NCBI GenBank assembly: GCA_015548865.1
Contig: JADMXW010000017.1
Location: 62,001-126,000, forward strand
Length of the DNA stretch: 64,000 bases
Source: Serratia marcescens
GTDB taxonomy: Bacteria; Pseudomonadota; Gammaproteobacteria; Enterobacterales; Enterobacteriaceae
Direction: 5' to 3'
A model generated the notes under the pieces. That model worked only from the letters and a program-made list of their open reading frames with translations, was not told the DNA's origin and searched no databases. A program made the translations under genes and the position numbers. This document shows, piece by piece, positions 54,815 through 63,445 of the stretch (the stretch's first letter is position 1; every line of letters starts with the position of its first letter).

Positions 54815-55963
54815 TTATTGATCCTGAGCAGGCGTCGCTGGTCGCAAAAATAGCGCGGGAATGGCCAAAGCAGCCATCACCAAAAACGTACCATGCTGGA
54901 GATGCTCAAATAAAAAGCCAGACACCACCGTCATCACTGCAATGCTGCCCCCCATCGCCAGTGCCGAATAGACGGCCTGCAACCGCAACACATCTCCGCC
55001 GCTACGTGAAGAGATAAAGCGCATCGCGGCCAGATGGCACAGGGTAAAAGTACCGCAGTGCAATATCTGTATCACAATCAACCAAGGCAGCGCTACGGTG
55101 GCCCCCATCAAGCTCCAGCGTACAATGCCTGACAACGCCGACAGTAACAGCAGATCGCGTGCGCTAAAACGCGCAAACCAACGCTTGCTGAACATAAACA
55201 CCACCACCTCAGCCACCACGCCCAACGACCACAGATAACCAATCACCGCGGGCGAATAGCCCGCACTCTGCCAATAGATAACGCTAAAGCCGTAATAGGC
55301 CGCGTGTGCGCCTTGCAACAACGCAACGCAGACAAGAAAACGCCACACACCGGATTCACGCAGTAACTGAGGCCAGGGTGTTGCTGGTGCAGCATGTTCT
55401 GTGCCTACACTCGTCATTGGCATCACGGACGGTCTCAGTAGCATTCCCAATAGCATGCAGAACAGCCCAACGGTCAGTGTTGCCAGAATTGCCGTGTGTC
55501 CCCAGGCGGCCACCAACTCCCCCGTGACGGCGGATCCAATCACAAAGGCTACCGATCCCCAGACCCGCACCTTGCCATAATCCATGGCTATCTGGCGTTG
55601 CCAGGTGGCAGCCAGACCGTCGTTCAAAGGCACCAACGGAGAGAAGAACAGATTAAAACCCACTATCACCAGCAGCAGCCACAACCAGGCATTTCCCAGC
55701 CAGAAGCCCAGCGCCAGAATCAACGACAGCAGAGCCAAAAGACGTATTGCTTTGATAAGATGAGCGGGATTTCTCACACACGGCGTGATAAAAAGGCTGC
55801 CTACACAACGCGCGATCAGTCCGGCCCCCAGCAGCAAACCAATATTTTCCGCGCTGAGACCTTCCCCTTTCAGCCAGCCGCTCCAGAAAGGCAGGAAAAT
55901 GCCATAACAAAAAAAGTAGGTGAAATAACTGAGCGCCAGCCAGTAGGTGGATTGCAAAACCAT
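54815..55963 (-). CDS. hcaT: MFS transporter HcaT (3-phenylpropionate permease family)
   Basis: A 382-residue major facilitator (E. coli HcaT 379). It starts MVLQSTYWLALSYFTYFFCYGIFLPFW, the HcaT/MFS_1_like signature, with GLLLGAGLIARCVGS, LNDGLAATWQRQIAMDYGKVRVWGSVAFVIGS near 110-140 and a second half of six helices. In E. coli hcaT lies beside suhB and csiE, so the position agrees, although no hca dioxygenase genes are present here. The substrate is therefore uncertain and may differ from phenylpropionate. Confidence 0.9.
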   Translation of the reverse strand: MVLQSTYWLALSYFTYFFCYGIFLPFWSGWLKGEGLSAENIGLLLGAGLIARCVGSLFITPCVRNPAHLIKAIRLLALLSLILALGFWLGNAWLWLLLVIVGFNLFFSPLVPLNDGLAATWQRQIAMDYGKVRVWGSVAFVIGSAVTGELVAAWGHTAILATLTVGLFCMLLGMLLRPSVMPMTSVGTEHAAPATPWPQLLRESGVWRFLVCVALLQGAHAAYYGFSVIYWQSAGYSPAVIGYLWSLGVVAEVVVFMFSKRWFARFSARDLLLLSALSGIVRWSLMGATVALPWLIVIQILHCGTFTLCHLAAMRFISSRSGGDVLRLQAVYSALAMGGSIAVMTVVSGFLFEHLQHGTFLVMAALAIPALFLRPATPAQDQ

Positions 55964-56098
55964 CGTCTCTCCTTATCAGCTGCGCAGCACATGTTGTCAC
56001 TGCGTGCCTACAAGCCCCATCATCACGCCCCAAAAAGGCGTCTTAGCCTAACAGGTAAGGAAGTGGCTTCCCAGAGCGGGCTCGCAAAATTCAATTTA

Positions 56099-56965
56099 TC
56101 AGGAGCGGAGAAGATACCGTTGTGCGGGGTCTTCACAGGGCACACGCATCTGCAACAACGCGGGCCAAAGTGCGGGCCAATCCCCCTCATGCCCCACGTC
56201 GTGTACTACACGCACATCGGCACAGCGTCCCACGGCAGCGACAAAAAAATGCGCAATAATGGAAGGAACAATGCGATCGGCATCGCCACTGAAATGCAGT
56301 TGCGGCACAGCGGCAGTCTTGCTTGCTACATCAGCAGGATTAAGCGAATCAGGCATGAGAGATACACGGTGCAGGCGATTAACAGCAACATGATCGAGGT
56401 TACCCGCTACTGTGCGCAGTAGCGCGATATCATTACGCCGTGCAGCAATCAACACTGCGATGGCACCGCCGCCAGAATATCCAGTCAACACCACGCGCTG
56501 ACCCGATATCTGGCGCAAATAGTGTGAAATGGCCGCATCCATCGCCGCGACAACATCGGGTGCAAAACGTTTGTCCGTCCAGTATTCAGGGCGACAGGCA
56601 GATGCGTGTTCAATGGAAGTAAATTGGCAGGGGCGCGCCAGATAAACCACATTGGCGGCTGTATCCTCTGCGGCTAATGCCAGTCCCATGGCACGGCGCG
56701 GCGTAGGATCTTGCGATACCTGATAACGACCGCGCCAGGCACGTCCATCACCCTCAATATAAACGTGTAATGGACGATCGCTGCGCGTAATGCGCACATA
56801 GGTGGTCAAGTGAAAGGGAGCGACCCACAACGTGTCATGGTGCAAATCACCACGTAGAGCCAATTGTTCAGCATGATACTGAGGATCGAAATGGCACCCT
56901 GTCAACCCAGTGACCAATGGCAACAACAGCCTACAAAATACAGAGAGAAACGCGCGGCTCAACAT
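56099..56965 (-). CDS. lipoprotein alpha/beta hydrolase, third gene of the autotransporter operon
   Basis: The start ATG 56965 gives 288 residues; the frame is open to 57070 inside the preceding gene. The signal is lipoprotein type with lipobox LTGC (Cys 24). The body is an alpha/beta hydrolase: IEGDGRAWRGRYQ near 72, ARPCQFTS, the nucleophile elbow GYSGGGA near 161, an Asp in FSGDADRIVPS and a His in HDVGHEGDWPA. The start overlaps the end of the TPR gene by 7 bases. It probably sits on the periplasmic face of a membrane as an esterase or deacylase. A role in trimming modifications of the co-encoded autotransporter is possible but speculative. Confidence 0.75.
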   Translation of the reverse strand: MLSRAFLSVFCRLLLPLVTGLTGCHFDPQYHAEQLALRGDLHHDTLWVAPFHLTTYVRITRSDRPLHVYIEGDGRAWRGRYQVSQDPTPRRAMGLALAAEDTAANVVYLARPCQFTSIEHASACRPEYWTDKRFAPDVVAAMDAAISHYLRQISGQRVVLTGYSGGGAIAVLIAARRNDIALLRTVAGNLDHVAVNRLHRVSLMPDSLNPADVASKTAAVPQLHFSGDADRIVPSIIAHFFVAAVGRCADVRVVHDVGHEGDWPALWPALLQMRVPCEDPAQRYLLRS

Positions 56966-58911
56966 GGCTGATACCAAGGCCACTGTTTCAGCCGCTGCGC
57001 CATGGCTTGTACAACCGGTGCCCAATGCCCATGCTGCGGTTGACGAAACAGCGTTAATGAGGGATACCAAGGGGAGTCATCACGCGACAGCAACCAGCGC
57101 CATTCAGGCTCGTAAGGCAGCATCACCCATGCAGGCCGCCCCAGTGCACCGGCTAAATGCACAGGAGAGGAATCTACTGAAATCAACACATCGATAATGC
57201 ATAAGATAGCCGCCGTATCATCAAAATCGACGATCTCATCGCTCAGCGACAACAGATCCATCCCTGCAGGCGGCGTAGCCGCTTGGGATGCAGCCACACC
57301 TTTCTGCAGCGCAAGAAAGCTAACGCCAGGCTGTGCCAGTGGCGCAAGATCGTTCAGGGTCATCGAGCGATTTTTATCATTGTTATGTTCTGGCCTCCCC
57401 GCCCAAACCAATCCAACAAGCGGTCGAGGTAAATGCGCCAGTCGCTGCTGCCAGGCAGCGATACGCTGGGGATCGGCAAACAGATAAGGCACCGTGCCGG
57501 GCAAATCGGCCAATTGCAGACCCAACGCCATAGGCAAACTCATCAGTTCACAGTGATAATCAAAGGGTGGTGGTAAACTCTCACGGACGACAATGGTATC
57601 CCAACCTTCGCAGCGGCGAGCCAGAGCCAGGCACTCTTTGTTCACTTGCAAAATAATGCGCGCTTCACTGCGCTCGCGGGCGATTTTTACCAAACGCAAA
57701 AACTGAAAAGTGTCACCGAAGCCTTGTTCATCGTGGATCAGCAAGCATTTTCCGGCGATTTTCTGCCCTTCCCAGCGAGGTTTCTGCACATGTCGGCATA
57801 CCTTAGCCGTATGTTCCATCTGGTAACGAAAGCGATATTCGCGCCAACCGTGTGAAAAATTACCCGTCACCAACAGCAGTGACGCCAGATCGAAGCGGGC
57901 CGCCATCTCACCGGGACGAACGCGTACCAGCATGGCCATAATACGCAATGCTGGCTCCATTTTTAACTGAGCACGCAGCGCTCGTGCCAGTAAATGCCAC
58001 AACGTCGGCGGTCCGTTACCTTTAGCCAATGTTTGCGTCAGCAAGGCCTCCACCTCAGCATGGCATCCTTGCGCAGACAGTTCGAGTACCTGCTGGTGGC
58101 ATGCAGCAATCGCCTCTGCAGACAGCGCAGTACCCGACGTTGCGCCCTGCGCGTTAACGCGGTCCGGCGCAAAGGCGCGTAGTGCATCCAGCCAACGTGC
58201 GGCCTCTTCTGGTCGCTGACGCGCCGTCGCCAAATCGGCAAGATTGAGATAGGCCTCCGCGCATCGAGGGGCAATGGCTATCGACTGTTCAGCCAACTCG
58301 GCAGCTCGCTCCATCTGACCGAGTTCGCGTAACAATGAGGATTGATTGATGCAGGCCTGAACAAAATGAGGAGCGTGCTCCAGCGCCTGCTGATAGTGAT
58401 ACAATGCTTGTGGGCTGTCTCCTAAACGACGTAGCGTGTTTGCCAGATTATTATGTGCTTGTGGACTGGTAGGGCGAACAGCCAGCACGTTTCGCAAACA
58501 CGTCTCGCTGAAAGTCAGCTTTCCACACTCTTGTGCGATGATACCCAGATTGTTCCACGCATCCATCAGTTGCGGATCGGCAGCGACCGCCTTACGAGCC
58601 GACTGCTCTGCCTCCCTCAGTAATCCCTTTTGGCGGTACATCTCTGCCAAATTACTGTGAAGCAGCGCTGGCGCTTGCGGCATCCGGGTAGCCGCTTCCA
58701 AATAGCCAATGGCCCGTTCCTGTAAGCCATACGCATGCGCCATGATGCCGAGCAAATGTACGGCACCTGGCTGCTGAGGTGATACACGTAAAATACGCAG
58801 ACAGAGTTGCTCTGCCTGCGCTGCCTGACCAGCCCGCCAGTGTGCATATGCACGCCGCATGGCCGTCTCTACGGTAAGCGGAGCGCTCACTGGGTGAGTA
58901 GGATTAAGCAC
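56959..58911 (-). CDS. TPR-repeat protein with glycosyltransferase-like C-terminal domain
   Basis: The start GTG 58911 is preceded by AGGGAG at a good distance (650 residues); a TTG at 58956 is also open. About ten TPR units fill residues 15-330 (YAHWRAGQAAQAEQLCLRIL, NLAEMYRQKGLLREAEQSAR, NLANTLRRLGDSPQALYHYQ). The C-terminal 300 residues resemble GT-B glycosyltransferases of the TPR-linked GT9/GT41 kind: CLLIHDEQGFGDTFQFLRL, GLVWAGRPEHNNDKNRSM, and a donor-site stretch DTAAILCIIDVLISVDSSPVHLAGALG. It lies between an autotransporter gene (upstream) and a hydrolase gene. By analogy with AAH/TibC and HMW1C it may glycosylate the autotransporter passenger in the cytoplasm. Sugar and target are unproven. 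Confidence 0.75.
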   Translation of the reverse strand: MLNPTHPVSAPLTVETAMRRAYAHWRAGQAAQAEQLCLRILRVSPQQPGAVHLLGIMAHAYGLQERAIGYLEAATRMPQAPALLHSNLAEMYRQKGLLREAEQSARKAVAADPQLMDAWNNLGIIAQECGKLTFSETCLRNVLAVRPTSPQAHNNLANTLRRLGDSPQALYHYQQALEHAPHFVQACINQSSLLRELGQMERAAELAEQSIAIAPRCAEAYLNLADLATARQRPEEAARWLDALRAFAPDRVNAQGATSGTALSAEAIAACHQQVLELSAQGCHAEVEALLTQTLAKGNGPPTLWHLLARALRAQLKMEPALRIMAMLVRVRPGEMAARFDLASLLLVTGNFSHGWREYRFRYQMEHTAKVCRHVQKPRWEGQKIAGKCLLIHDEQGFGDTFQFLRLVKIARERSEARIILQVNKECLALARRCEGWDTIVVRESLPPPFDYHCELMSLPMALGLQLADLPGTVPYLFADPQRIAAWQQRLAHLPRPLVGLVWAGRPEHNNDKNRSMTLNDLAPLAQPGVSFLALQKGVAASQAATPPAGMDLLSLSDEIVDFDDTAAILCIIDVLISVDSSPVHLAGALGRPAWVMLPYEPEWRWLLSRDDSPWYPSLTLFRQPQHGHWAPVVQAMAQRLKQWPWYQPC

Positions 58912-58986
58912 AAAAGAACTCCCTGGTGCCGAAGCATGAACTGAAATATGTGCCAAGGGCGTAATTGCGCCCCTGGCAAATCGGCA

Positions 58987-61881
58987 TCAGAACTGCCAAC
59001 GCAGTTGCAGATTACCAGTATGACTTTGATAATGCTGAGCTGCCTCACCGGTATATTTTATCGTTACGCTGAGGTCACGAGAACCAACAAGGGAAACCCC
59101 CGCCGAAAACACTCCGGTATCCACAACAGGCTTTGAGCCACGGGCAACAAATGAACTCGCCCCGGTGCTGTCAGCAGAGAAACTGGCCACGGATTGCAAC
59201 GCATCGTCATGATATTCATGACGCCATCCGGCCTGGATAAATGGCTGTATTTCGCCATCCGACATTTTGAAGCGATGATCCAGTTTTAACGCCAGGTCAC
59301 TTTTAAGTGAAGTGACCGTTGTATCTTCGACACGTAATCCCGCGCCGTTGCCGCCCGATTCGGTATAACCATCCTGACTCAGTTTGCTGTAGGTCAAGGC
59401 CGCAATCGGCGTCAATCGGGTCCGCATCGTCCCCATAGAGAGCGGATACCCCACCAGACCGGATGCAACAAATTGGTTCCCTTTGAAATCTGCCGTGGTA
59501 TTACCGTTAAACCCAGTGAAATCAATCTGACGTTTGGTGTCGTAATGGTGGAAGATACCACCGGTGGTCAGGTTGACATACCAAGGGTTACCCTCGTAGT
59601 TGGCATAGCCGAACAGTCCGTAAGATTTCACATGGGCCGAACTGCCCAGATTATCGCCGCTGCTGTTCACCATCGTGGTGGTGTAGCTGCCTAACCCCCC
59701 CAGACGCCAGTTGTCATTGACTTCACCATCGCCCCCTAGCATCAGTCCAACAAAGTGCCCATCGTAACCTGCAATTTCCCCTTGCTGGCCTCGGTTAACC
59801 TTACCGCCAAAGCCCTGCCCCCAGGCCACCGGACCGTCATCATTTTCCCCGGTAGAGATACCGCTACCCGCACCCGCCAGACGAATAGCTTCGCCACGCT
59901 GCGCTAATACATCCAATACTGACATGGCTGGCAGTGCTGCCGCCTGTGCCGATGCTGAGGCAATCGCCGCTGGGCTCAGTTGCGCGCCTGCTCGGTTTGC
60001 CTCTGCCGTATTTCCTACAGCGGCTCCGGCATTAAACAGATTGAGCAGTGACGATTCCGTACCACCGTAGTTAAACAAGCCATTCAAGGATGACATAGCG
60101 TTTGACGTCGTCGCGTAACCGATAGGCTTGTAATCGCCATTACAGTCACCCAGCGTCACCACCAAGTCACTGGTATTACCGTGCGTTACCGTATTACCGG
60201 TCAACAAACCGGTATAATTCTCAGCCCAGTAATCCAGTTTATCTGCGTTGTAGTCAGTGCCCTCACTGTTTGCACGAATCACCACATAACGCTGCCCTTG
60301 TGCAAACGCATATTGTCCGTTACCCACCAGCCCAACATTAGATCCGCTAGCGATATTGGCGCTGCCGGACACCACCAATCGGCCATATCCGTTGTAGGAG
60401 TTGATATCCCCGTTGGTAGCGAAGTAGTTATTCACGCCAAACAGCAGGCTGGCACCGCCACCTTGCTGGTAGTCACCGTCAATCGAGAGCACATTATTGA
60501 CCAGAAGCTGTGCTGAGCCGTTCACCAATTGGCCTTCACCCAGAATGACATTATCATTGAGTACCGTACTGCCCGTGACAAAAGTCAGGTCACCCGCTGC
60601 AATAGAAATGGTGCCAATGCTGCTGAGATCGTACCCGGTCAACGTGCCGACATCCTCATCTTTGCCGCCAAAGAAAGTGAGCCCGCTGGTGGAATAAATA
60701 TTTCCCGCAATTACCCCATCATTATAAATCGACCCGATACTCCCTCCATCAATGGAGAGCGCCGCTGACTCACCGCCAATAATGCCTTCGTTGGTGATAT
60801 TGCCAAGGGTACCACCGTTGTAAACCCCCATGGCAACGTCAGTATCAATGATGCCGGAGTTGAAGAACGTCCCCACGTAGGAGCCGCCTTCCACTATCAG
60901 ACCATATTCTGCACCAATCATGCCTTCGTTGATAATGCTGCCAATGGAGCCGACAGCCTCCTCTTGATCGCCAAACGCACCGATCGCCAGATTGGCACTC
61001 AAGGTCCCCGAGTTGAAGAACGTACCTACATATGCGCCACCCGCCACAATCAGCCCATCACTGGCATCGATAAGACCCGAATTGGAGATGGAACCGATCG
61101 AACTGTCATCTTCTACATTATCACCAAATACGCCAATACCGAGGCCTGCGCTGATCGTGCCACTGTTGATCAACGACTCCACACTGGCGTCGTTTTCGAC
61201 AATAATCCCCTCATCTCCAGTGATAAGGCCGGTGTTATTGATAGAGTAAATGCTGGCGTTGTTGAGCCAAATGGCAACATCATCATCATCAGAAGCGATT
61301 ACGCCGGAATTGGTTAACACATACAGCATGGAGTCATTTTCTAACACGACACCATTGTTACCACTTATCTCGCCGGAGTTTTCAAACATGCACAGGCTAC
61401 TGGCGTTAACCAAAAATGCGGCATCTTCATAACCGTAAATATTTCCGGAGTTGTTAAACTCCCCCATAAAACTATTATTTTCGAGATAAATCCCTTTATG
61501 ACCTTCGATGGTACCGGTATTAAATAACGAATCAATATTACCGGCATCACTCCAAACACCAATATTGTCATTCGCAGAAATCAAACCGGAGTTGGTCATT
61601 CCGCCAATAGAGCCCGTGTTATAAATACCGTCATTCCCCGTGATAATGCCAGCGTTGCTTAGCGTGCCAATGGTCGAGGTATTAGTGATACCAAAATCTG
61701 TGCCGGTAAGTGTTCCGGTGTTGGTAATACTCACATAATCTTGTGCGGTGGTAATGCTCAAACCACTTGAGCTCGTTGAAACATCAATCGATGCAGCGGA
61801 TGATGGGTAAGTAGAAATAACACCGAGTATGGCACTTACCGCGACTACCAATGGTTTAACCTTGAATGATGAAGACCTCAT
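58987..61881 (-). CDS. autotransporter adhesin with repeat-rich passenger and C-terminal barrel
   Basis: A 964-residue type V secretion protein. A signal peptide (MRSSSFKVKPLVVAVSAILG...SSAA) is followed by a passenger of about 15 tandem units with the core N-[ST/E]-G-x-[IL] (residues 54-396), then a beta-helical part and an autotransporter barrel from about 690 to the end (AWGQGFGGKVNRGQQGEIAG, ... ,GNLQLRWQF). The last residue is Phe, as required by BAM-dependent barrels. The passenger is rich in Asn, Ser, Thr and Gly and nearly free of Cys, suitable for glycosylation. It is first in an apparent operon with the TPR-glycosyltransferase-like gene. Function is probably adhesion or aggregation. 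Confidence 0.9.
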   Translation of the reverse strand: MRSSSFKVKPLVVAVSAILGVISTYPSSAASIDVSTSSSGLSITTAQDYVSITNTGTLTGTDFGITNTSTIGTLSNAGIITGNDGIYNTGSIGGMTNSGLISANDNIGVWSDAGNIDSLFNTGTIEGHKGIYLENNSFMGEFNNSGNIYGYEDAAFLVNASSLCMFENSGEISGNNGVVLENDSMLYVLTNSGVIASDDDDVAIWLNNASIYSINNTGLITGDEGIIVENDASVESLINSGTISAGLGIGVFGDNVEDDSSIGSISNSGLIDASDGLIVAGGAYVGTFFNSGTLSANLAIGAFGDQEEAVGSIGSIINEGMIGAEYGLIVEGGSYVGTFFNSGIIDTDVAMGVYNGGTLGNITNEGIIGGESAALSIDGGSIGSIYNDGVIAGNIYSTSGLTFFGGKDEDVGTLTGYDLSSIGTISIAAGDLTFVTGSTVLNDNVILGEGQLVNGSAQLLVNNVLSIDGDYQQGGGASLLFGVNNYFATNGDINSYNGYGRLVVSGSANIASGSNVGLVGNGQYAFAQGQRYVVIRANSEGTDYNADKLDYWAENYTGLLTGNTVTHGNTSDLVVTLGDCNGDYKPIGYATTSNAMSSLNGLFNYGGTESSLLNLFNAGAAVGNTAEANRAGAQLSPAAIASASAQAAALPAMSVLDVLAQRGEAIRLAGAGSGISTGENDDGPVAWGQGFGGKVNRGQQGEIAGYDGHFVGLMLGGDGEVNDNWRLGGLGSYTTTMVNSSGDNLGSSAHVKSYGLFGYANYEGNPWYVNLTTGGIFHHYDTKRQIDFTGFNGNTTADFKGNQFVASGLVGYPLSMGTMRTRLTPIAALTYSKLSQDGYTESGGNGAGLRVEDTTVTSLKSDLALKLDHRFKMSDGEIQPFIQAGWRHEYHDDALQSVASFSADSTGASSFVARGSKPVVDTGVFSAGVSLVGSRDLSVTIKYTGEAAQHYQSHTGNLQLRWQF
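60694..61722 (-). repeat. tandem passenger repeats within the autotransporter gene
   Basis: About fifteen imperfect units of roughly 20-26 residues, each built around N-[S/T/E/D]-G-x-[I/L]-x-[G/A/S] and often followed by an acidic or Asn segment (NTGTLTG, NAGIITG, NSGLISA, NTGTIEG, NSGNIYG, NSGEISG, NSGVIAS, NTGLITG, NSGTISA, and so on). Neighbouring units around residues 266-345 are especially alike (two copies of VGTFFNSG), indicating recent duplication. Confidence 0.75.
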
Positions 61882-62191
61882 TCGGCACTTCTCCCAAATA
61901 AATAACTAATTGATATTTCATCATTCCACTGATATCGATAGCTTATTAATTAATAACTGTGAATAATAATTTACGGTTATTAATTAAAAGCAAACCTCCT
62001 GGAAATAACGCGCTTGCTATAAGAACTGTCTCAAAGGGTAGACGGGACATGGGAGAAAACTTTCATATTCTGATTCTTGCTATAGCAGCGTCAGGATGGG
62101 GTATATCTGAGAGTTACACGGAGACGATGAGGAAGGGCGGTAAAAAAAACGCCAGCCCATAGGCTGGCGTTAATATATGTGTTACTCGTGA
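61882..62191. other. intergenic region between autotransporter and glyA
   Basis: Read on the minus strand, this AT-rich stretch of about 300 bases should hold the autotransporter promoter. It contains TTAATTAATAAC (61948-61959) and its exact complement GTTATTAATTAA (61978-61989) spaced 18 bases apart; the first arm sits in a self-palindrome (TTATTAATTAATAA). These are candidate operator sites or a hairpin in the leader. The glyA terminator occupies 62142-62171. The plus-strand open frame across it is not credible as a gene. Confidence 0.5.
62142..62171 (-). terminator. rho-independent terminator of glyA
   Basis: AACGCCAGCC (62148-62157) and GGCTGGCGTT (62162-62171) form a perfect 10-base stem with a 4-base loop. 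On the minus strand it is followed by eight T. It begins 20 bases beyond the glyA stop. Confidence 0.92.
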
Positions 62192-63445
62192 TTAAGCATA
62201 AACAGGGAAACGCTCGCAAATAGCGAGTACTTTTTGTTTCACGCGTTCAATGGTCGCTTCGTCATTGATATTTTCCAATACATCACAGATCCAACCGGCA
62301 AGTTCACGCACTTCAGCTTCTTTGAAGCCACGACGCGTTGCTGCTGGAGTACCGATACGGATCCCCGAGGTAACAAACGGGCTCTTCGGATCGTTCGGGA
62401 CACTGTTTTTGTTGACGGTAATGTTAGCGCGCCCCAAAGCGGCATCGGCTTCTTTACCCGTCAGATCTTTGCTTACCAAATCGAGCAGGAATAAGTGGTT
62501 GCTGGTACCGCCAGAGACCACATTAAAGCCACGCGCCAAGAAAACGTCAACCATGGCCTTAGCATTCTTCGCTACTTGCTGCTGATAAACCTTAAACTCA
62601 GGCTCCATCGCTTCTTTCAGTGCGACCGCTTTACCCGCGATAACGTGCATCAACGGGCCACCCTGACCACCAGGGAATACGGCAGAGTTCAGCTTCTTAT
62701 ACAGCTCTTCATCACCGCCCTTGGCCAGGATCAAGCCACCACGCGGACCCGCCAGCGTTTTATGAGTCGTGGTGGTGACGATATGCGCATGAGGAACCGG
62801 GTTAGGATAAACATCAGCCGCTACCAGACCTGCAACGTGTGCCATATCCACAAACAGATAAGCGCCAATGCTGTCAGCGATTTCACGCATTTTCGCCCAA
62901 TCAACTACACCCGAGTAGGCAGAAAAACCGCCCACAATCATTTTCGGTTTGTGCGTTTGTGCCAGCTCAGCCATTTCTTCGTAATCGATTTTACCGCTTT
63001 CATCGATACCGTAAGGAATCACTTTGTACAGCTTACCAGACAGGTTAACCGGAGATCCGTGAGTCAGGTGACCACCGTGAGCCAGATTCATACCCAGAAT
63101 GGTGTCTCCCGGTTGCAGCAGCGCGGTATACACAGCAAAGTTGGCCTGAGAACCAGAGTGCGGTTGCACGTTAGCATAATCGGCACCGAACAGCGCTTTA
63201 GCACGGTCAATCGCCAGTTGCTCTACGATGTCAACGTATTCGCAGCCACCGTAGTAACGTTTGCCGGGGTATCCTTCCGCATATTTGTTGGTTAACTGAG
63301 ACCCTTGAGCCTGCATAACACGTGGGCTGGTGTAGTTTTCTGACGCGATCAGTTCAATATGTTCTTCCTGACGCACCACTTCTTGCTGCATTGCGTGCCA
63401 CAGTTCGGCATCGTAATCGGCAATATTCATTTCACGCTTTAACAT
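62192..63445 (-). CDS. glyA: serine hydroxymethyltransferase
   Basis: A PLP enzyme that interconverts serine and glycine with tetrahydrofolate, supplying one-carbon units. The start ATG 63445 has AGGAG 6 bases upstream and matches E. coli ([16 protein letters not shown]); a second ATG two codons upstream is also open. It has 417 residues. The PLP lysine is in [15 protein letters not shown] (K229-K230 region), with SASENY-type IASENYTSP near 33 and the C-terminal [18 protein letters not shown]. It is a single gene with its own terminator. Confidence 0.98.
   Translation of the reverse strand: MLKREMNIADYDAELWHAMQQEVVRQEEHIELIASENYTSPRVMQAQGSQLTNKYAEGYPGKRYYGGCEYVDIVEQLAIDRAKALFGADYANVQPHSGSQANFAVYTALLQPGDTILGMNLAHGGHLTHGSPVNLSGKLYKVIPYGIDESGKIDYEEMAELAQTHKPKMIVGGFSAYSGVVDWAKMREIADSIGAYLFVDMAHVAGLVAADVYPNPVPHAHIVTTTTHKTLAGPRGGLILAKGGDEELYKKLNSAVFPGGQGGPLMHVIAGKAVALKEAMEPEFKVYQQQVAKNAKAMVDVFLARGFNVVSGGTSNHLFLLDLVSKDLTGKEADAALGRANITVNKNSVPNDPKSPFVTSGIRIGTPAATRRGFKEAEVRELAGWICDVLENINDEATIERVKQKVLAICERFPVYA

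Noticed and set aside
55496-56422. 308-codon plus-strand frame opposite hcaT and the hydrolase gene
   Set aside because: Runs antisense across two supported genes, with Gln/His/Arg-rich low-quality composition and no ribosome site.
60694-61722. Possible CRISPR array
   Set aside because: The repeats are protein-level, imperfect and within an open reading frame; there are no constant repeats with unique spacers and no cas genes.
62495-63295. 266-codon plus-strand frame opposite glyA
   Set aside because: A shadow of glyA, which matches the enzyme along its full length.
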